Below are positions 53,774 to 64,000 of a stretch of DNA of 64,000 nt, piece by piece (positions within the stretch are counted from its first letter, which is position 1; every line of letters starts with the position of its first letter). A program made the translations under genes and the position numbers. Under the pieces are notes generated by a model. It made no database searches and had not been told where the DNA came from. It saw only the letters and a list, made by a program, of their open reading frames with translations. Source of the DNA: Actinernus sp. WN-2022 (lineage: Eukaryota; Cnidaria; Anthozoa; Actiniaria; Actinernidae); contig JAOWCC010000655.1 of the NCBI GenBank assembly GCA_030867875.1, positions 13,104,269 to 13,168,268 on the forward strand, read 5' to 3'.

Positions 53774-54895
53774 AATTAAAGGTGAATAAAGGATATTGTG
53801 CCGTCACGAACATTTAGGTCACGATAGCTTTCTAGTACTTATTATGTACAGAGAGACTTTAAGGACATCCCATGACCTTCATCGTTTGCATTCATATCGT
53901 TTGGTTTCCCTTTCTGTCAGAACTTTGCTGATAAGAACATATTTAGCATTTTTGTCTTTTATAACCATTCATTATTGGATGTTATTATTAGCTTAGGTTT
54001 CTGTGCCATTTAGTACCACTGCTGTAACCTTAGTCTCAGTTTCAATCAGTGTTTTCAGCGTGTATAACCTTTTACAGTTCATTCCGTTTTTACCAAAATA
54101 AATTTGTCACGGATTATCGACGAGTTTAAGGTTATACTGCCGTACGAAGTCATAGCACCAGCCGAGGTACGGAACAGATATAATAAATATTAAATTTAGG
54201 GAGAAACTGATTTATCAAAGCGATCGCAATACCTTCAGAATCTACCATTTGACTTTGGTATATTGTCAGCTATGTGGGGGAAGTTTCTTTGTAACTTTAT
54301 TTGTTTCGCTCAGTAATGAAATCACTGTTTTAGATTGGACAAGGTATATAAGCAGCATAATAAAGAATCGTAAACATCAGAACTGTGTGAACCGAAGTCA
54401 ATATCGCACGGAAGGATAAAAATGAAATGGAGCTAGCGTGGCGATTATTGTGCTGGTTTAGTGGGGTTCAGTGACAGTCTTGTGAGAACGATAGGAAATA
54501 TCCTGAAAAGCAACTTGTTCTTTTTCATATTCGCATTGTAAGGTTGTATTCTCCACGTAGCAAGACTGAGAAAAGTGAATTGAAGTGGAACAACTGAGCT
54601 GATTTGTGGAAAGAATATTAAAGTTACATTTTATAAAGTAAGCACTAAAGTACTAGAACTCAAATCACCTTTTTTTAGGATATCGCTACAACTTGAGCCA
54701 TTCATGTCCCATTCCAGCCTTTCATATACTTAAATAGTTTTCACTAATACTGGGAGTTAAAATAATACTGGGAGTTATAATAATTAAATATAAAAAATAA
54801 TTAAAGGATAAATACATATAGATTAATAAGTAGTAATTCGATCTCAATATGGGATAGGTAATTGATACTTAAAGGTTAATAAAACTGTATACTAC
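53774..54895. other. No identifiable gene
   Basis: Scanned on both strands; no domain or element boundary recognised. Confidence 0.35.
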
Positions 54896-55130
54896 TACTA
54901 CTAATAATAATAGAAGGTTTATTAAAGTACTTTCGCACCGAACGGTGAATTACAGCAATCTTACAATTTAAAAGTAAACATCCTAATTAAGTAAGTTATA
55001 AATATAAACTACAATCATATGGAGCTGCTAAAGGGCTGGTAATACTATCAATTAAACTTACCTTGAAACTGTCAATTATTAAAAACATCTTATAACAATT
55101 CAAAATTCGATAGTTAAACTTACACATTTA
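54896..55130 (-). repeat. Probable LINE 3' end, minus orientation
   Basis: ACTACTACTAATAATAATAG followed by GGTTTATTAAAGTACTTTCG resembles an AAT/ACT-repeat tail and adjacent 3' UTR on the minus strand, comparable to 27365-27420. No coding part is left. Confidence 0.4.
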
Positions 55131-55729
55131 CAATGGCGGAAGAAGAGAAATTAGGGGAAAAACTATATTTAAACCTGTCAATTGTGCTAGACTGTAGGAG
55201 TATAAAAATTATGCTGCATATATACCAATTTACAAGCCAGCTGTTACTATTCTAGAAAACTCCCCGATTGACATAAATTTACAGGAGCACGTAGCATATA
55301 GTGCTAGTGCCTTACATCTTTCACGAATTTCCCGAGCGTAGTCGACGTCCACAGTCTTATAACACAAGGTAACAGTTCGATAAAAGCAATCTCCACCTTG
55401 GTAAACAATGTCCGTTTACTTAGGCGGTAAAATTCGGGAAACCACATGCATAGTCAAGCACAGACTTTTGAAACACACAATAAGGAACGAATGATTATCA
55501 TTCCCCTGACAATCCCAGAAACACTCGCGAGTATTGGCTTCAACCGAGGGGAATTACTCGTGATTCGCAACTTTATATTACTTCAGCATTTCACTAATTT
55601 TTCAACAGTCTATTTATTTAGCTGCTTTTTTGATAAAAAAAAACATTGAAACTATCCGAGAGGAATTGAACTTAATTCGCAGTCAGTCTGGATTATATTT
55701 AGTGTATAAGACTATCTTATGGATCACAC
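55131..55729. other. Probable intron, no exon recognised
   Basis: Lies downstream (minus strand) of the P-loop exon. The expected next exon of a ROC-type GTPase was not seen. Confidence 0.35.
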
Positions 55730-55879
55730 CTTTAAGGGATTTAAGAAGACTTGTCTTTCCTGCCCTTGCCTGTCCCAACAATGTGACCACAAGGCGACGA
55801 TTTTTTTTCTTTCCATCCTTAAGAGCCAATTTATAGGCCTCAAAGGCCTTTTCACCTCGGGCCAGAATCTCAGGTGGTA
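55730..55879 (-). CDS. P-loop (ROC/Ras-like) GTPase exon
   Basis: A 150-bp internal exon with a strong acceptor (long T-rich tract ending CTCAAACAG) and donor (AAAG then GTGTGA). Both boundaries are in phase 1, so the exon is symmetric. It encodes PPEILARGEKAFEAYKLALK, DGKKKNRRLVVTLLGQ and ARAGKTSLLKSLK. The Walker A motif GQARAGKTS binds the nucleotide phosphates. The lead-in VPPEILARG...AYxxALxxGK is one I associate with large cnidarian ROC/COR-type or NTPase signalling proteins. The rest of the gene should lie in introns to either side but was not found; the gene could also be a solo exon copy. Confidence 0.7.
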
Positions 55880-55954
55880 CTGTTTGAGCAAAAAGATATG
55901 ACAAAAAAAGCAGGTATTAAAATTAAAGAAATATTTTACACCATTTATGAATAA

Positions 55955-56312
55955 TAATAACAATAAAAATAAAAAGGTATTCATTTATATAGCGCAAATG
56001 CTATATGAATATATTCAAATGCGCTTCGCAAGGTTATTTTTGTGATACGGACTGCTATTGTTGCCGTGCAGTTTACAATCATGAGTGATCGTGAGTACCT
56101 CAGAATACCAGGATGTTGTTGTCGGGAGACAATGCCGTACTCTTTCTCGAAATAACACAACAGGTTCTTTCACGTCCCCCTCGTATAGATTAGAAGACGT
56201 AGGAGACAAGGCCAACGGCTTATACGTCCCTGCCCAAGGACGCGACTGGGATCCGAACCCCCGACTTATAAACCGTGCTCTACCAACTGAGCTAACCAGT
56301 GAGGCGACACAG
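55955..56312 (-). mobile_element. tRNA-derived SINE, full length
   Basis: On the minus strand: A box GGTTAGCTCAGTTGGTAGAG, B box GGGGGTTCGGATCCC, then a body (GGCCTTGTCTCCTACGTCTT; GAAAGAACCTGTTG) and a tail AATATATTCATATAGCATTT, GCGCTATATAAATGAATACC ending in TTATT repeats. T-stem pairing is poor, so it is a SINE head and not a tRNA. The tail is LINE-like and shared with 2083-2168. Confidence 0.8.
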
Positions 56313-56359
56313 ACATCAGACATTTACTTTGTGAAACCAAAGTACGACAATGATTAATC

Positions 56360-57050
56360 ACAATTCGGTAAATGGAGAAAACAGAATAAGTTTCTTACCA
56401 GGTATATGTAAGGAAATAAAGCTAGCTAATGCTGAATTTAATGAGCTGAAATGGTCATATTTTAAAAAGGAATAAAACAAAGATTGGATTGATTCCTCCT
56501 ACTACAATTTCTCCTTGGCCACACTAATTTGTTTCTTTCATATTATAAAAGGTTCAGTGAGTAACACAGGGCTACAGCAGCTTGACTTCTTCTTATTTAC
56601 GCTACGCATTTCGTCTGAAACTTCAGTCTTCGTCAGGGACATACAACTTACAAGGTTGAATTTATTTAAACTCTTAAAGAACAAGCGACCAACAAGGAAA
56701 TCGGCGCAAAAGTTTACTAATTTGAGATTAATGTTTGATAGCCTTAAAATGTTTCAATGAACTTGAAATTTGGAGATCATATCAAGTACTAACAAATCTC
56801 AAGTAATTCATCGGACTTATGTCAAAATTAGTCCAACTGGTCCGCTCTGGCTGCTGACACCATCCCCGAACCTTGGTTACGAGGTGACGTGATAGCTTGG
56901 CGACAGAAGGTAAAAAACTAAGGCAGACCGGTGCCTTTACACTGCTTCCCTAAATCTACTGATTTAAGTAACATAAACCTAGCTGACGAAAATGTCCTCT
57001 AGTATCAATTCAGTTCATTAGTCTTTTGCTAGAAGCAAAACTAGCTTGTG
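56360..57050. other. Flank of the BEL/Pao element; no LTR recognised
   Basis: The 3' LTR of the minus-strand retroelement would be expected here, but no direct match to sequence beyond 63600 was found. At 56607-56640 GCATTTCGTCTGAAACTTCA repeats a motif of 29255-29290. Confidence 0.4.
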
Positions 57051-57064
57051 AATAGGTCTCCGTT

Positions 57065-57541
57065 CTAGAACCTGCTTCTCCCGTCCTTGGTCACAAGGAG
57101 CTGTACCTTGCGGATGAGGCCATCCTTGCTTGGGTACACCTGTGTTATCTTTGCCAGTGGCCACTGGTTTCTCGGCACATCCTTGTCGCACATAAGAACT
57201 ACGTCTCCAATCTTGCTGTCTCGACGTAAGTCGTCCCATTTCTGTCTCTTGTACAGCAGTGGACAGTACTCTCTCTTCCAACGGAACCAGAACTGGTTCG
57301 CTAAATATTGGACTCTTCGCCATCTCTTCCTGGAGTACATATCGGGTGGATGGAAGTTCCTTGGAGCGGGCAACACAACGTGTGTTTTGAGCGTCAAGAG
57401 ATGATTTGGAGTGAGCGGCTCTGGAGACATTGGATCCGACAAGTTCTCTACCGTGAGCGGACGACTGTTTACGATGTTTTCCGTTTCCGTCATTAGGGTT
57501 CGCAAAGCTTCATCATCTAGTTTTGAACCCTGCTCCAGCAA
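57065..57541 (-). pseudogene. BEL/Pao integrase C-terminal region (DUF5641)
   Basis: Reads LMTETENIVNSRPLTVENLS, LTPNHLLTLK, RWRRVQYLANQFWFRWKREY and GDVVLMCDKDVPRNQWPLAK, the conserved end of Pao-type integrases. It lies in a different frame from the integrase core upstream, from which it is separated by about 90 bp, and ends in a stop. Confidence 0.88.
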
Positions 57542-57634
57542 TAATGCAGAAAAAACTGACCGGCCAGTTCGGATCTGGCGCTCCCAGATGCCTCCTGTGT
57601 GAGAAGCGGCCGGAACATTCAGATTGAAGTTGAT

Positions 57635-58111
57635 TCAATCGCAGTCTCTTGTTTGGAGGAAGTCTTTGATGCAATCTTTGTCGAGCTCCTTGACAGCTGC
57701 AGTCAGCTCGTTCATGGCTCCTACAAAGTTAGTTCCTTGATCTGAACGTAGCTCGCGGACCTTGTCCCGTCGGTTGCTAAATCTCCGGAGCGCATTGATA
57801 AGTGAGTCGGATTCCATAGAATTCAGTGTTTCTAGGTGTATGGCACGGGAAGCCAGGCATGTGAAGATGAGGCCATACCGTTTCAGAGTTTTACGACCTT
57901 CTCTGATGTACCAGGAACCAAACACGTCCATACCCGAGTACGTGAAGGGTGCAGCAGGCGTTACGCGTTCCTGAGGTAGGTCTGACATCTTCTGCGTGAG
58001 TTTTGCTCCTCGTAGCTTGCGACAGGTTACACATTTGGATATCAAATGTGCCACGACAGAGTGTCCGTCCAGAACCCAGTATCCGGCTTGTTGTATGGCA
58101 TTATGAGTCAT
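57635..58111 (-). pseudogene. BEL/Pao integrase zinc-binding and core domain
   Basis: GYWVLDGHSVVAHLISKCVT then CRKLRG supplies the H/C zinc ligands. The core shows YSGMDVFGSWYI (first catalytic Asp) and LRSDQGTNFVGA (second Asp). The final catalytic Glu region is past the break. The frame ends at TRDCD. Confidence 0.88.
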
Positions 58112-58255
58112 ACCACGACCCTGATGGTGGCTGATCTTTTCGTGAAAATGCCGGATGATCCGTTCCGATACACGACTCTTTCTTGGAATGATCAGTAGAA
58201 GGTTTCACCTGGAGGGAATCAGTCGTTCGGCGCATAAGACTCTAAGTAGACCATC

Positions 58256-59317
58256 TTAGTCGATGAATAGATCAAGCCTGTAGAGAGAGATCGTTCGCTT
58301 AGTGGTACCATTTCTCTTTCGAGCTGCATGGCGGTCTGCAAACCGTTCCGTATTGCCTTCTAGACCTTGTAAAAGTTTCATCTCGGCACCAAAGTAGTAA
58401 TGTTGCAGTGCTTTTACGATCAGTATCCCCGACTGAGTCAGCTCTTGAACTGAGGGCGTGGGAGGTGGAACTGTCTGTTCTTCGACTTTATGTTTGTGTT
58501 TGTCCTGCTTGGGATGCTGGTTGCCGTGGCTTCTAGTTTTCCATCCTGACAGAGTATGTCGAAGTCTCTCAAAATCTTTCTTTATCCAGACAACCCATAA
58601 CTTGGCCTTATTCCAGGAAGAGAAGCGCTCAAAGTATTTGAGTTGTAGCATATTAGGTTGCGATGGAGTTAGGCTGGTCTTCGTGCTCTGTTGCAGCGTA
58701 GTCGCAGACGGGTTTCCTTCTGCTGAAGATAGTTTGTCGAGTTTCCTCACTTCTATGTCATTTGGCTCTAGATCCGTGAGTGGATTAGAGTTGACCATTG
58801 ATACTGCTGCTTCCCAAAGGAACTCTAGGCATTTGAACCATCGTTGGTTGTTTAGCAACTCTTTCGTTGAAAGAGAGCAAGAGGCTTCGCAGGCGGGGTT
58901 GTCTGTGCCTCTTACATGATGCCATTCTTGGGGTTGACTGCGATCTCGAATGTGCTGTACTCTGTTCCCAACATATACGTGGAACCGGCGCGCATCGTTG
59001 TTAAGGTAACTCAAGACAATCTCCGAGGCTGTGTAGTAGATACAATAGATACAATGCGTATCTTCGTAGGCCAGTTTGTTCTTCAGCATCGAGGCTACGT
59101 TGACGGAAATGACGGCTGCTGTCAATTCCAAACGAGGTATGGATATCGGCTTGGACCTCCCCATTAGAAAGATTACGTGGACTTGATTCTTTGTGTTGAC
59201 CATTCGGAGGTATGAAACCTGGCCGAGTCCAGATTCGCTGGCGTCAGAGAAGCAATGAATGTCTGTGCGGACTGGAGTGCCAAAGCCGGTTGGTTTCAGG
59301 CAGCGGGAAAACTTCAA
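58256..59317 (-). pseudogene. BEL/Pao RNase H region
   Basis: DIHCFSDASESGLGQVSYLR (catalytic Asp in the D-A-S motif), RLELTAAVISVNVASMLK (Glu motif) and YVGNRVQHIRDRSQPQEWHH with GTDNPACEASCS. Internal alterations such as THCIYCIYYTASEIVLSYLN (a repeated CIYCIYY where a T-D-S motif is usual) suggest decay. The C-terminal half leads towards the integrase. Long open frame, but flanked by broken ones. Confidence 0.85.
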
Positions 59318-59369
59318 TTTCTCTAGAAGGGGTAGCTCTGCGTGTCATAGCTCCCAAGCTAGTAGGATT

Positions 59370-59580
59370 TCATCTGTACTGGGTCGTCCCAGTCAGCGTT
59401 CTGTTGACACATAACTTGTATGATCTGTTTGCTCACCAAGATGTCGGGTGCCACCACTTCGAGGGGGTCATAGATCGAGCTTATTGTAGAGAGGATACCG
59501 CGTCGGGTCAGTGGTTTGTCTGTCAGTTCGATGCGGAATCCAAAAGTGTCTGACTCTATGCACCAGGAAGTGCCTAAGGA
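59370..59580 (-). pseudogene. BEL/Pao RT-RNase H connection
   Basis: SWCIESDTFGFRIELTDKPL, TRRGILSTISSIYDPLEVVA and NADWDDPVQM form the usual sequence between RT and RNase H in Pao elements. A TTAA-flanked MITE separates it from the RT active-site fragment. Confidence 0.8.
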
Positions 59581-59624
59581 TCTCTGGATAGGTAGGTCAT
59601 CGTAGCGGAGGTCGAGGTCTTTAA

Positions 59625-60080
59625 AGTACCTATGAACCTTATTTTTTTATTTTAGATATCAATTCTACATCAAGTGAATAGTAGAATGGTAAAATATATC
59701 TTGCTTTGAATGCTGTGCCGCTGAGTTAAGGAGATTTTAATATCCAAAATGCTAATTACATGATGTCAGGGGAGGCATCAATTATTATACAAAATGTTTT
59801 GTTACAATTAAACATTTTTTTCAAATTATCAGTGTTATACCCATGGTTGAAATAAAATGATGTTAGAAATTTGTTTTCCTATATCAGTAGAAACGCCCAT
59901 TCACAACCACTAAGAAGTGATTGCAGATACCTCCCCTGACGTCATGTAATTAGCATTTTGGATATTAAAACCTCCTTAACTCAGCGGCACAGCATTCAAA
60001 GCAAAATATATTTTACCATTCTACTATTCACTTGATTTAGAATTGATATCTAAAATAAAAATGTATTGTTAATAGGCACT
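59625..60080. mobile_element. piggyBac-like MITE inserted in the BEL/Pao RT
   Basis: Inverted arms of about 155 bp (AGTACCTATGAACC at the left; inner AATATCCAAAATGCTAATTA and complement). TTAA lies immediately outside both ends (59621-59624 and 60081-60084), the target duplication typical of piggyBac elements. Both arms hold an AGCATTTTGGATATT segment. The insertion postdates the retroelement. Confidence 0.88.
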
Positions 60081-60204
60081 TTAAGATCTTTTGCACGATC
60101 ATCTATCTGTTGCTGGCGAACTTGCGTAAGCGCAGTTTGGCAGCCGCGCACATAGCCTGACTGTTTTTGGTTAGCTGTACAGCTTCATCGACTGTTTCTA
60201 TGGA

Positions 60205-60445
60205 TCTAAGCCATCATCCACGTAAAAATCGTGACGGAGGAACTCTGCGGTTTTACTTACATAATCGTCTTTGCCGGATTCAGCGGTCTGGTGGAGGCAG
60301 AAGTTAGCAACTCATGGGGACGATACAGCACCGGAGAGGAGTACGTCCATGCGGTACTCGACGATTGGACAGTCCAGATCATTGTTTTCAAACCACAAGA
60401 AGTGAAGAAAGGCCCTTTGGTCATGATTCACGTAAAAGCTATGGA
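60205..60445 (-). pseudogene. BEL/Pao RT active-site fragment
   Basis: NFCLHQTAESGKDDYVSKTA then EFLRHDFYVDDG, with the catalytic YVDD at 60210-60224, followed by a stop and a shifted continuation (SIETVDEAVQLTKNSQAMCA). Frame changes on both sides show decay. Confidence 0.8.
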
Positions 60446-60447
60446 AC

Positions 60448-60768
60448 ATTTGCTCTACGTCACAGGTGAATGCAACTTCTTCCTTGCAAAATGCGTAAGC
60501 AGTCCTACCAGGGAATTGAGTTGTTCTGGCCCCTGTAGCAAGTGTGTGTTTAGCGATTCGTCGTTATAAACTGCGCTACAATCAAACACGACCCGTATTT
60601 TATCCGAACATTTGCTCTACGTCACAGATGAATGCAACTTCTTCCTTGCAAAATTGCGTAAGCAGTCCTACCAGGGAATTGAGTTGTTCTGGCCCCTGTA
60701 GCAAGTGTTTGTTTAGCGATTCGTCGTTATAAACTGCGCTGCAATCAAACACGACCCGCATTTGATCT
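60448..60768. repeat. 160-bp tandem duplication in the BEL/Pao RT
   Basis: Two direct copies (about 60448-60607 and 60608-60768) of the segment from ACATTTGCTCTACGTCACAG to CAAACACGACCCG; they differ by a few bases, and one extra T shifts the frame. Confidence 0.88.
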
Positions 60769-60905
60769 GGCTTCTTATGGTGATATACTTCAAAGTGGGG
60801 AAAGTACCACACTTTTCCAGATGTCTGAAACTGGTCGGTAGGGATGCGACTTGCGTGACCGCGGTCGATGGTCTTTTGCATGAAATTGACATAGTCGTCC
60901 TTCAT
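60600..60905 (-). pseudogene. BEL/Pao RT N-terminal fragment
   Basis: [40 protein letters not shown] and [13 protein letters not shown], with the motif-A Asp in CDVEQMF. The upstream frame (61036-61338) holds the linker RKIRVESIEDIRFRQILSS. Confidence 0.88.
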
Positions 60906-61035
60906 CTTTCATCAGCTACCTCTTGAGAGACAGGAGTCTTCTTACACAGTGTTTCTTTTTGTTGTTTGGAAGGCTGACGTCATCGGTTTTGAAAGGTAAC
61001 GGCGCTTCCCAGTTTCCCTTTTCGTTCTTGTGTAA

Positions 61036-61338
61036 TCAGCTGCTGAGGATCTGACGAAAGCGTATGTCTTCTATGGATTCCACGCGAATCTTGCGACTGT
61101 GGTAGAGCTCGCTATAATCAAGTTCCATCATTTCACGAATCTGCTTCGGACTCGTGACGTCTTTAAGTTGTGAAGTACTGACGATGTTGGCTGCAAAGCT
61201 GTTCTGCTTCTCTTCAGGGTCGATCTCCGTGTCACTGTAACTCAATTCACTGAAGCAGTGTAGCTTGTCTCGATGTTGTTCTTGTCTAGGCATACGCGTC
61301 CTATTATGGTCCATCCGAACTTGTACTGCTCTGCCCAC
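61036..61338 (-). pseudogene. BEL/Pao linker between protease and RT
   Basis: FAANIVSTSQLKDVTSPKQI, REMMELDYSEL and an acidic, polar sequence typical of the region between protease and RT. Out of frame with both neighbours. Confidence 0.7.
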
Positions 61339-61778
61339 GGCTCGTCCTCGTTAGCAAAGATGACCTTGAGAGGTTGAAACGCTGTTGAAACGTTACGACC
61401 GATAATCATTCCAATTTTTACATCTGGACGATGGTGTATCTTGGCTGCAATCCCGCTCAGATGTGTCCACTGTCTGGCGACGTCAGGGGTGGTGATATCA
61501 TAGTGCGTGGCAGGGATGTGGTCCTGTGAGTATGCGTATGGTACTCTGATTGGCGAATGTTCGTTGTCAATGTCTCTTATGCGAAGGCCGGCAATCTTTT
61601 TGGTTCGCAAAGTGTTCGTGCCTACGATAGTATTAACTTCTAAGTTGAGTTCCTGTCCCTTTATGCCTATCTCCTCAAGTAGAGAGTCCGTGACAAATAC
61701 GGCGGTAGACTGGTCGTCAAGAACTTCATATGTAAGGGTCTCAATGGTTGGATCTGTTTGGTGGAATACCTTCAGCAA
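61242..61778 (-). pseudogene. BEL/Pao aspartic protease region
   Basis: TLTYEVLDDQSTAVFVTDSL is the protease active-site region of this group, followed by HYDITTPDVARQWTHLSGIA and KIGMIIGRNVSTAFQP. It overlaps the next frame, implying a frameshift near 61300. Upstream (61850-62040) a Cys/Lys-rich stretch may be the gag zinc-knuckle region but is broken by stops. Confidence 0.82.
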
Positions 61779-62298
61779 GACGATTCTAGCGCACGATCAA
61801 ACAGCTCTGTTACTACCGCAGACTCGTGTACAAGCAGATGAAGACTGCGTGGTGAGCCTTGCTAGGCTGGGTCATGCTTCTTCTGGCAGATGTCGTCGGG
61901 CGGGGCTTGGACGCAATCTTTAGTGATGTGTCTGTATGAGTTGGAGCAGTTAAATCACACTTTATTCTTTCTTCCGTTAATTCTAACTCGCTGAACCTCT
62001 TACATTCTTTGAGTGAGTGCCTCTTGTCTTGTGATAAGGGAAGTACGTTTCATGCGATGGATCTTCAGTTGCCCGTCGTGCATGAGGGCCGACTGACCCT
62101 TTAGGACTGTTGGCTTCATCTGCTCTGTCACAGGCAGTTGTCTTGGATGCTATAAGGTTGTCGCTGAGGATCCTGGAGCCCTTCTACGTCCATAGCTTTG
62201 CGATGAGCCGGTTGAACCAGTTGGATCTCTAGGGTTTGCGCTCATGGTGGGAGAGATCTGGGGAATGTTCATCCTCTCCGCGTGAAAGGTCACCTCTT

Positions 62299-62841
62299 CT
62301 ACAAAATCGGAAAACGAGGGAAAGGCATCGTAGTCTTGCTGCTGTTGTAGCTTTTGTACTTTACTCGACCACTTGCTTTTGAACCAGTCTGGAAGTTTCT
62401 ATACGAGAGTTTGTATCTTAGAGGATCGAAGATCTTGAAACTAGATATCTGCGCACTTGCTATTTCTACTTGCTGTAGAAAGTCACTGAACTCTCGGATG
62501 CCTCGAGCGTCGTTGTTTGCAATCTTAGGCCAATTCGTGATTTTGTTCTCGAAGTCCGTTGCAAGGATCGCAGAGCGGCCAAAGCGATTCTTTAACTTCT
62601 TTCTTACCTCGTGGTTGGCTCTTTCAGGGTCACCAACCATGTACTGGAGCTGCTCAACGACCTTCTTTGCTTTGCCATCTAGATGCTGGTAAAGAAGATA
62701 AAGCTTATTCAGAGCAGTTATTGGTGCTGAATCAATCAGGGCGTCAAAAGCTGTTTGCCAAAGAAAGAACTTAGTTTTATCTTTCTCGTCACCTCTAAAG
62801 ACGTCGGGCATGGCTTGAGGTAGGTGCTGTAGCTGGGTCAC
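62299..62841 (-). pseudogene. BEL/Pao gag-like region (DUF1759)
   Basis: LPQAMPDVFRGDEKDKTKFF, LYLLYQHLDGKAKKVVEQLQ and IREFSDFLQQVEIASAQISS match the gag-like domain that precedes the protease in Pao elements. Family-like sequence continues upstream (NPVNPAYILPSKDNTCELTE) in the same direction. The C-terminal end is a shifted Ser-rich sequence. Confidence 0.82.
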
Positions 62842-63404
62842 CTTAGCTAAGGCTTCGGTAAGTTCACATGTGTTGTCTTTCGATGGTAAGATGTAGGCCG
62901 GATTGACTGGATTCGGTGATATCAGCTGAATCTGATTTCTTGGGGTGAAAGTGTCGGCTGTGTGTGATAGGGCCGAACTGACTTGTGGGACATTTTACCG
63001 GACCGGTTCCCTAGTATCAAAGACTGGGCATCCACGTCGGTTGGGGTGCAGAAATTGTTGTACTCATCTTTGGCATCACTGGCATCTGTGTAGTGATGGG
63101 TGTGCCGCCATCCGTTGTGGTCACAGATATCAAGGACGTGGCTGAAGTTGGGGAGGCTGGACTACACTTCTTGATGCTTTTAGAAGCGATCGACTACATC
63201 TATATGCTCAATGGGTAGCCCTAGGGGGCCCGGTAGCCCCTCTTCTATGGCGTCTTGATATACTGCTTCCTCTGTCATGGTCTCGCTGAGCTCTTGATGG
63301 AGTTTCAGTTTGCTCAGTACTTTCTCTTGCTCTTGAATAGCCTCATTGAAAATAAGTTTTTGTTCTAGCGCTGCTCGTTTGGCTTTTACGTTAAGGAGCG
63401 TTTC

Positions 63405-63596
63405 TTAACTGTTAGCTGAGCTGCTAATTGACGATCGCTTTGCACGGCTTGATCGACGCGAACTGCGAGAAGACTGGGAACTGGTTTCCTCTTTTTCTAG
63501 ATACCCGATTCGGTCCCACGCCGTTCTTTGTGTATGATCTACCGACCCTCTCAGGGTATTCTGTAGGTCTACACATGCAGACCATTCGCCGAACAT
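63405..63596 (-). pseudogene. BEL/Pao gag N-terminal fragment
   Basis: A Ser/Arg-rich minus frame (SSQSSRSSRRSSRAKRSSIS). Such a stretch is usual near the gag start in this group, but the assignment rests mainly on position. Confidence 0.45.
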
Positions 63597-63756
63597 CTTT
63601 CGGGTACTCTCCGCTGTTGTTGATAATACAGTTAAACCTTTTGGGCTTGGGAGTTGGATTTTTCTTTGTTATTTTACCTCCGGTAAGCGACCATCCCAGA
63701 GATCAAGTACAGCAATATATTTTCAGCAAATACAGTACATTACAATTAGCTGATTA

Positions 63757-64000
63757 CAATGGCTTTATTACTGGAGGGGAAATTTGCGCAAAGAAGTGAT
63801 AGAGCATCATCGACAGGGCGATGCCGTAGAGAGCGACAGTGACGATGATTTTGCATTTGACCAGCCTTTGAAGGCTCCAAGCAACAGCTCTGTTAGAGAA
63901 GCAATTGAGCTTGCCAATCAGTTGGCGGGGTTTGCAGACTGGCATGGAAATGAACCATTATCCTCTGCAGTCTCAGGTGTTAGTGACGTACTATTAGAGG
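63757..64000 (+). CDS. Acidic reading frame cut by the window edge
   Basis: Open to the end of the window: VIEHHRQGDAVESDSDDDFA, then PLKAPSNSSVREAIELANQL and DWHGNEPLSSAVSGVS. The acidic run followed by an S-VREAIEL helix resembles the C-terminal tail of pogo/Tigger-type transposases, but the DDE core is not in view. A pyrimidine-rich AG (TATTTTCAG at about 63723) lies upstream. Partial; identity uncertain. Confidence 0.4.

Larger units (their letters stand above)
57065..63600 (-). mobile_element. Decayed BEL/Pao LTR retrotransposon
   Basis: gag, protease, RT, RNase H and integrase pieces occur in canonical order on the minus strand over 6.5 kb. At least five frameshifts or stops, one MITE insertion and one internal duplication make it inactive. 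LTRs were not identified, so its exact ends are unknown. Confidence 0.85.

Noticed and set aside
56240..56310. Functional tRNA gene (minus strand)
   Set aside because: Only three T-stem pairs, no plausible anticodon stem, and continuation into a SINE body and tail.
58458..58919. 153-codon plus-strand gene
   Set aside because: Antisense shadow of the BEL/Pao RNase H region.
57065..63600. Intact retrovirus-like provirus
   Set aside because: Frames are broken repeatedly, the RT is interrupted by a MITE and a duplication, and no LTR or envelope gene is seen.

Overview
The window is nuclear DNA of a multicellular animal, most likely an anthozoan cnidarian (coral or sea anemone). That is an inference from AT-rich, intron-containing genes, very dense interspersed DNA transposons, LINEs, SINEs and a BEL/Pao retroelement, and protein families I associate with cnidarians (SAP-SWIM proteins, a ROC-like P-loop exon, a STELLO/DUF288 glycosyltransferase). 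No operons, Shine-Dalgarno sites or CRISPR arrays are present. Most reading frames begin with GTG or TTG or have no start and are exons, repeat translations or noise.

The best host gene is on the minus strand at the left: two exons (5539-5814 and 957-1974) splice in phase into the C-terminal part of a STELLO-like glycosyltransferase. Its 3.56-kb intron carries foldback MITEs, a repeated CACGTG/CCAAT/E2F-like cassette and a 20-bp tandem array open in all three forward frames. A second host-type fragment is a symmetric 150-bp exon with a Walker A motif (55730-55879, minus).

From 6.3 to 22.5 kb the DNA is a patchwork of non-coding TIR elements (6295-8075, 8864-10078, 15655-17649 and smaller MITEs), minisatellites, a tRNA-derived SINE and a 5S rRNA-like element. 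From 22.5 to 26.1 kb nested inverted repeats enclose a two-exon SAP-SWIM gene. An inverted pair of collagen-like GXY tracts, a LINE tail and a hAT-like MITE follow. At 29.8-31.8 kb a 940-bp block is duplicated between poly-C tracts, next to hairpin-ended repeat modules that recur at 33 and 53 kb.

A 5'-truncated non-LTR reverse transcriptase lies at 35.7-38.0 kb. Next come a transposon with six CRE palindromes (38.6-39.7 kb) and a TIR-bounded element (41.3-43.9 kb) holding a zinc-finger exon and two degenerate, mutually similar modules of an unknown protein. Then comes the oddest locus (44.5-49.2 kb): three copies of a second LINE RT alternate with arrays of an 18-bp repeat whose translation (KGGAYS) runs in frame into and out of the RT. 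All three RT copies have lost the motif-A catalytic aspartate.

The 49-54 kb region holds dispersed repeats, two near-perfect long palindromes and a broken coiled-coil gene. From 57 to 63.6 kb a decayed BEL/Pao retrotransposon lies on the minus strand (gag, protease, RT, RNase H, integrase), its RT interrupted by a TTAA-flanked MITE and a 160-bp duplication. An acidic reading frame is cut by the right edge.

All calls come from reading the sequence; no alignment or database search was run.
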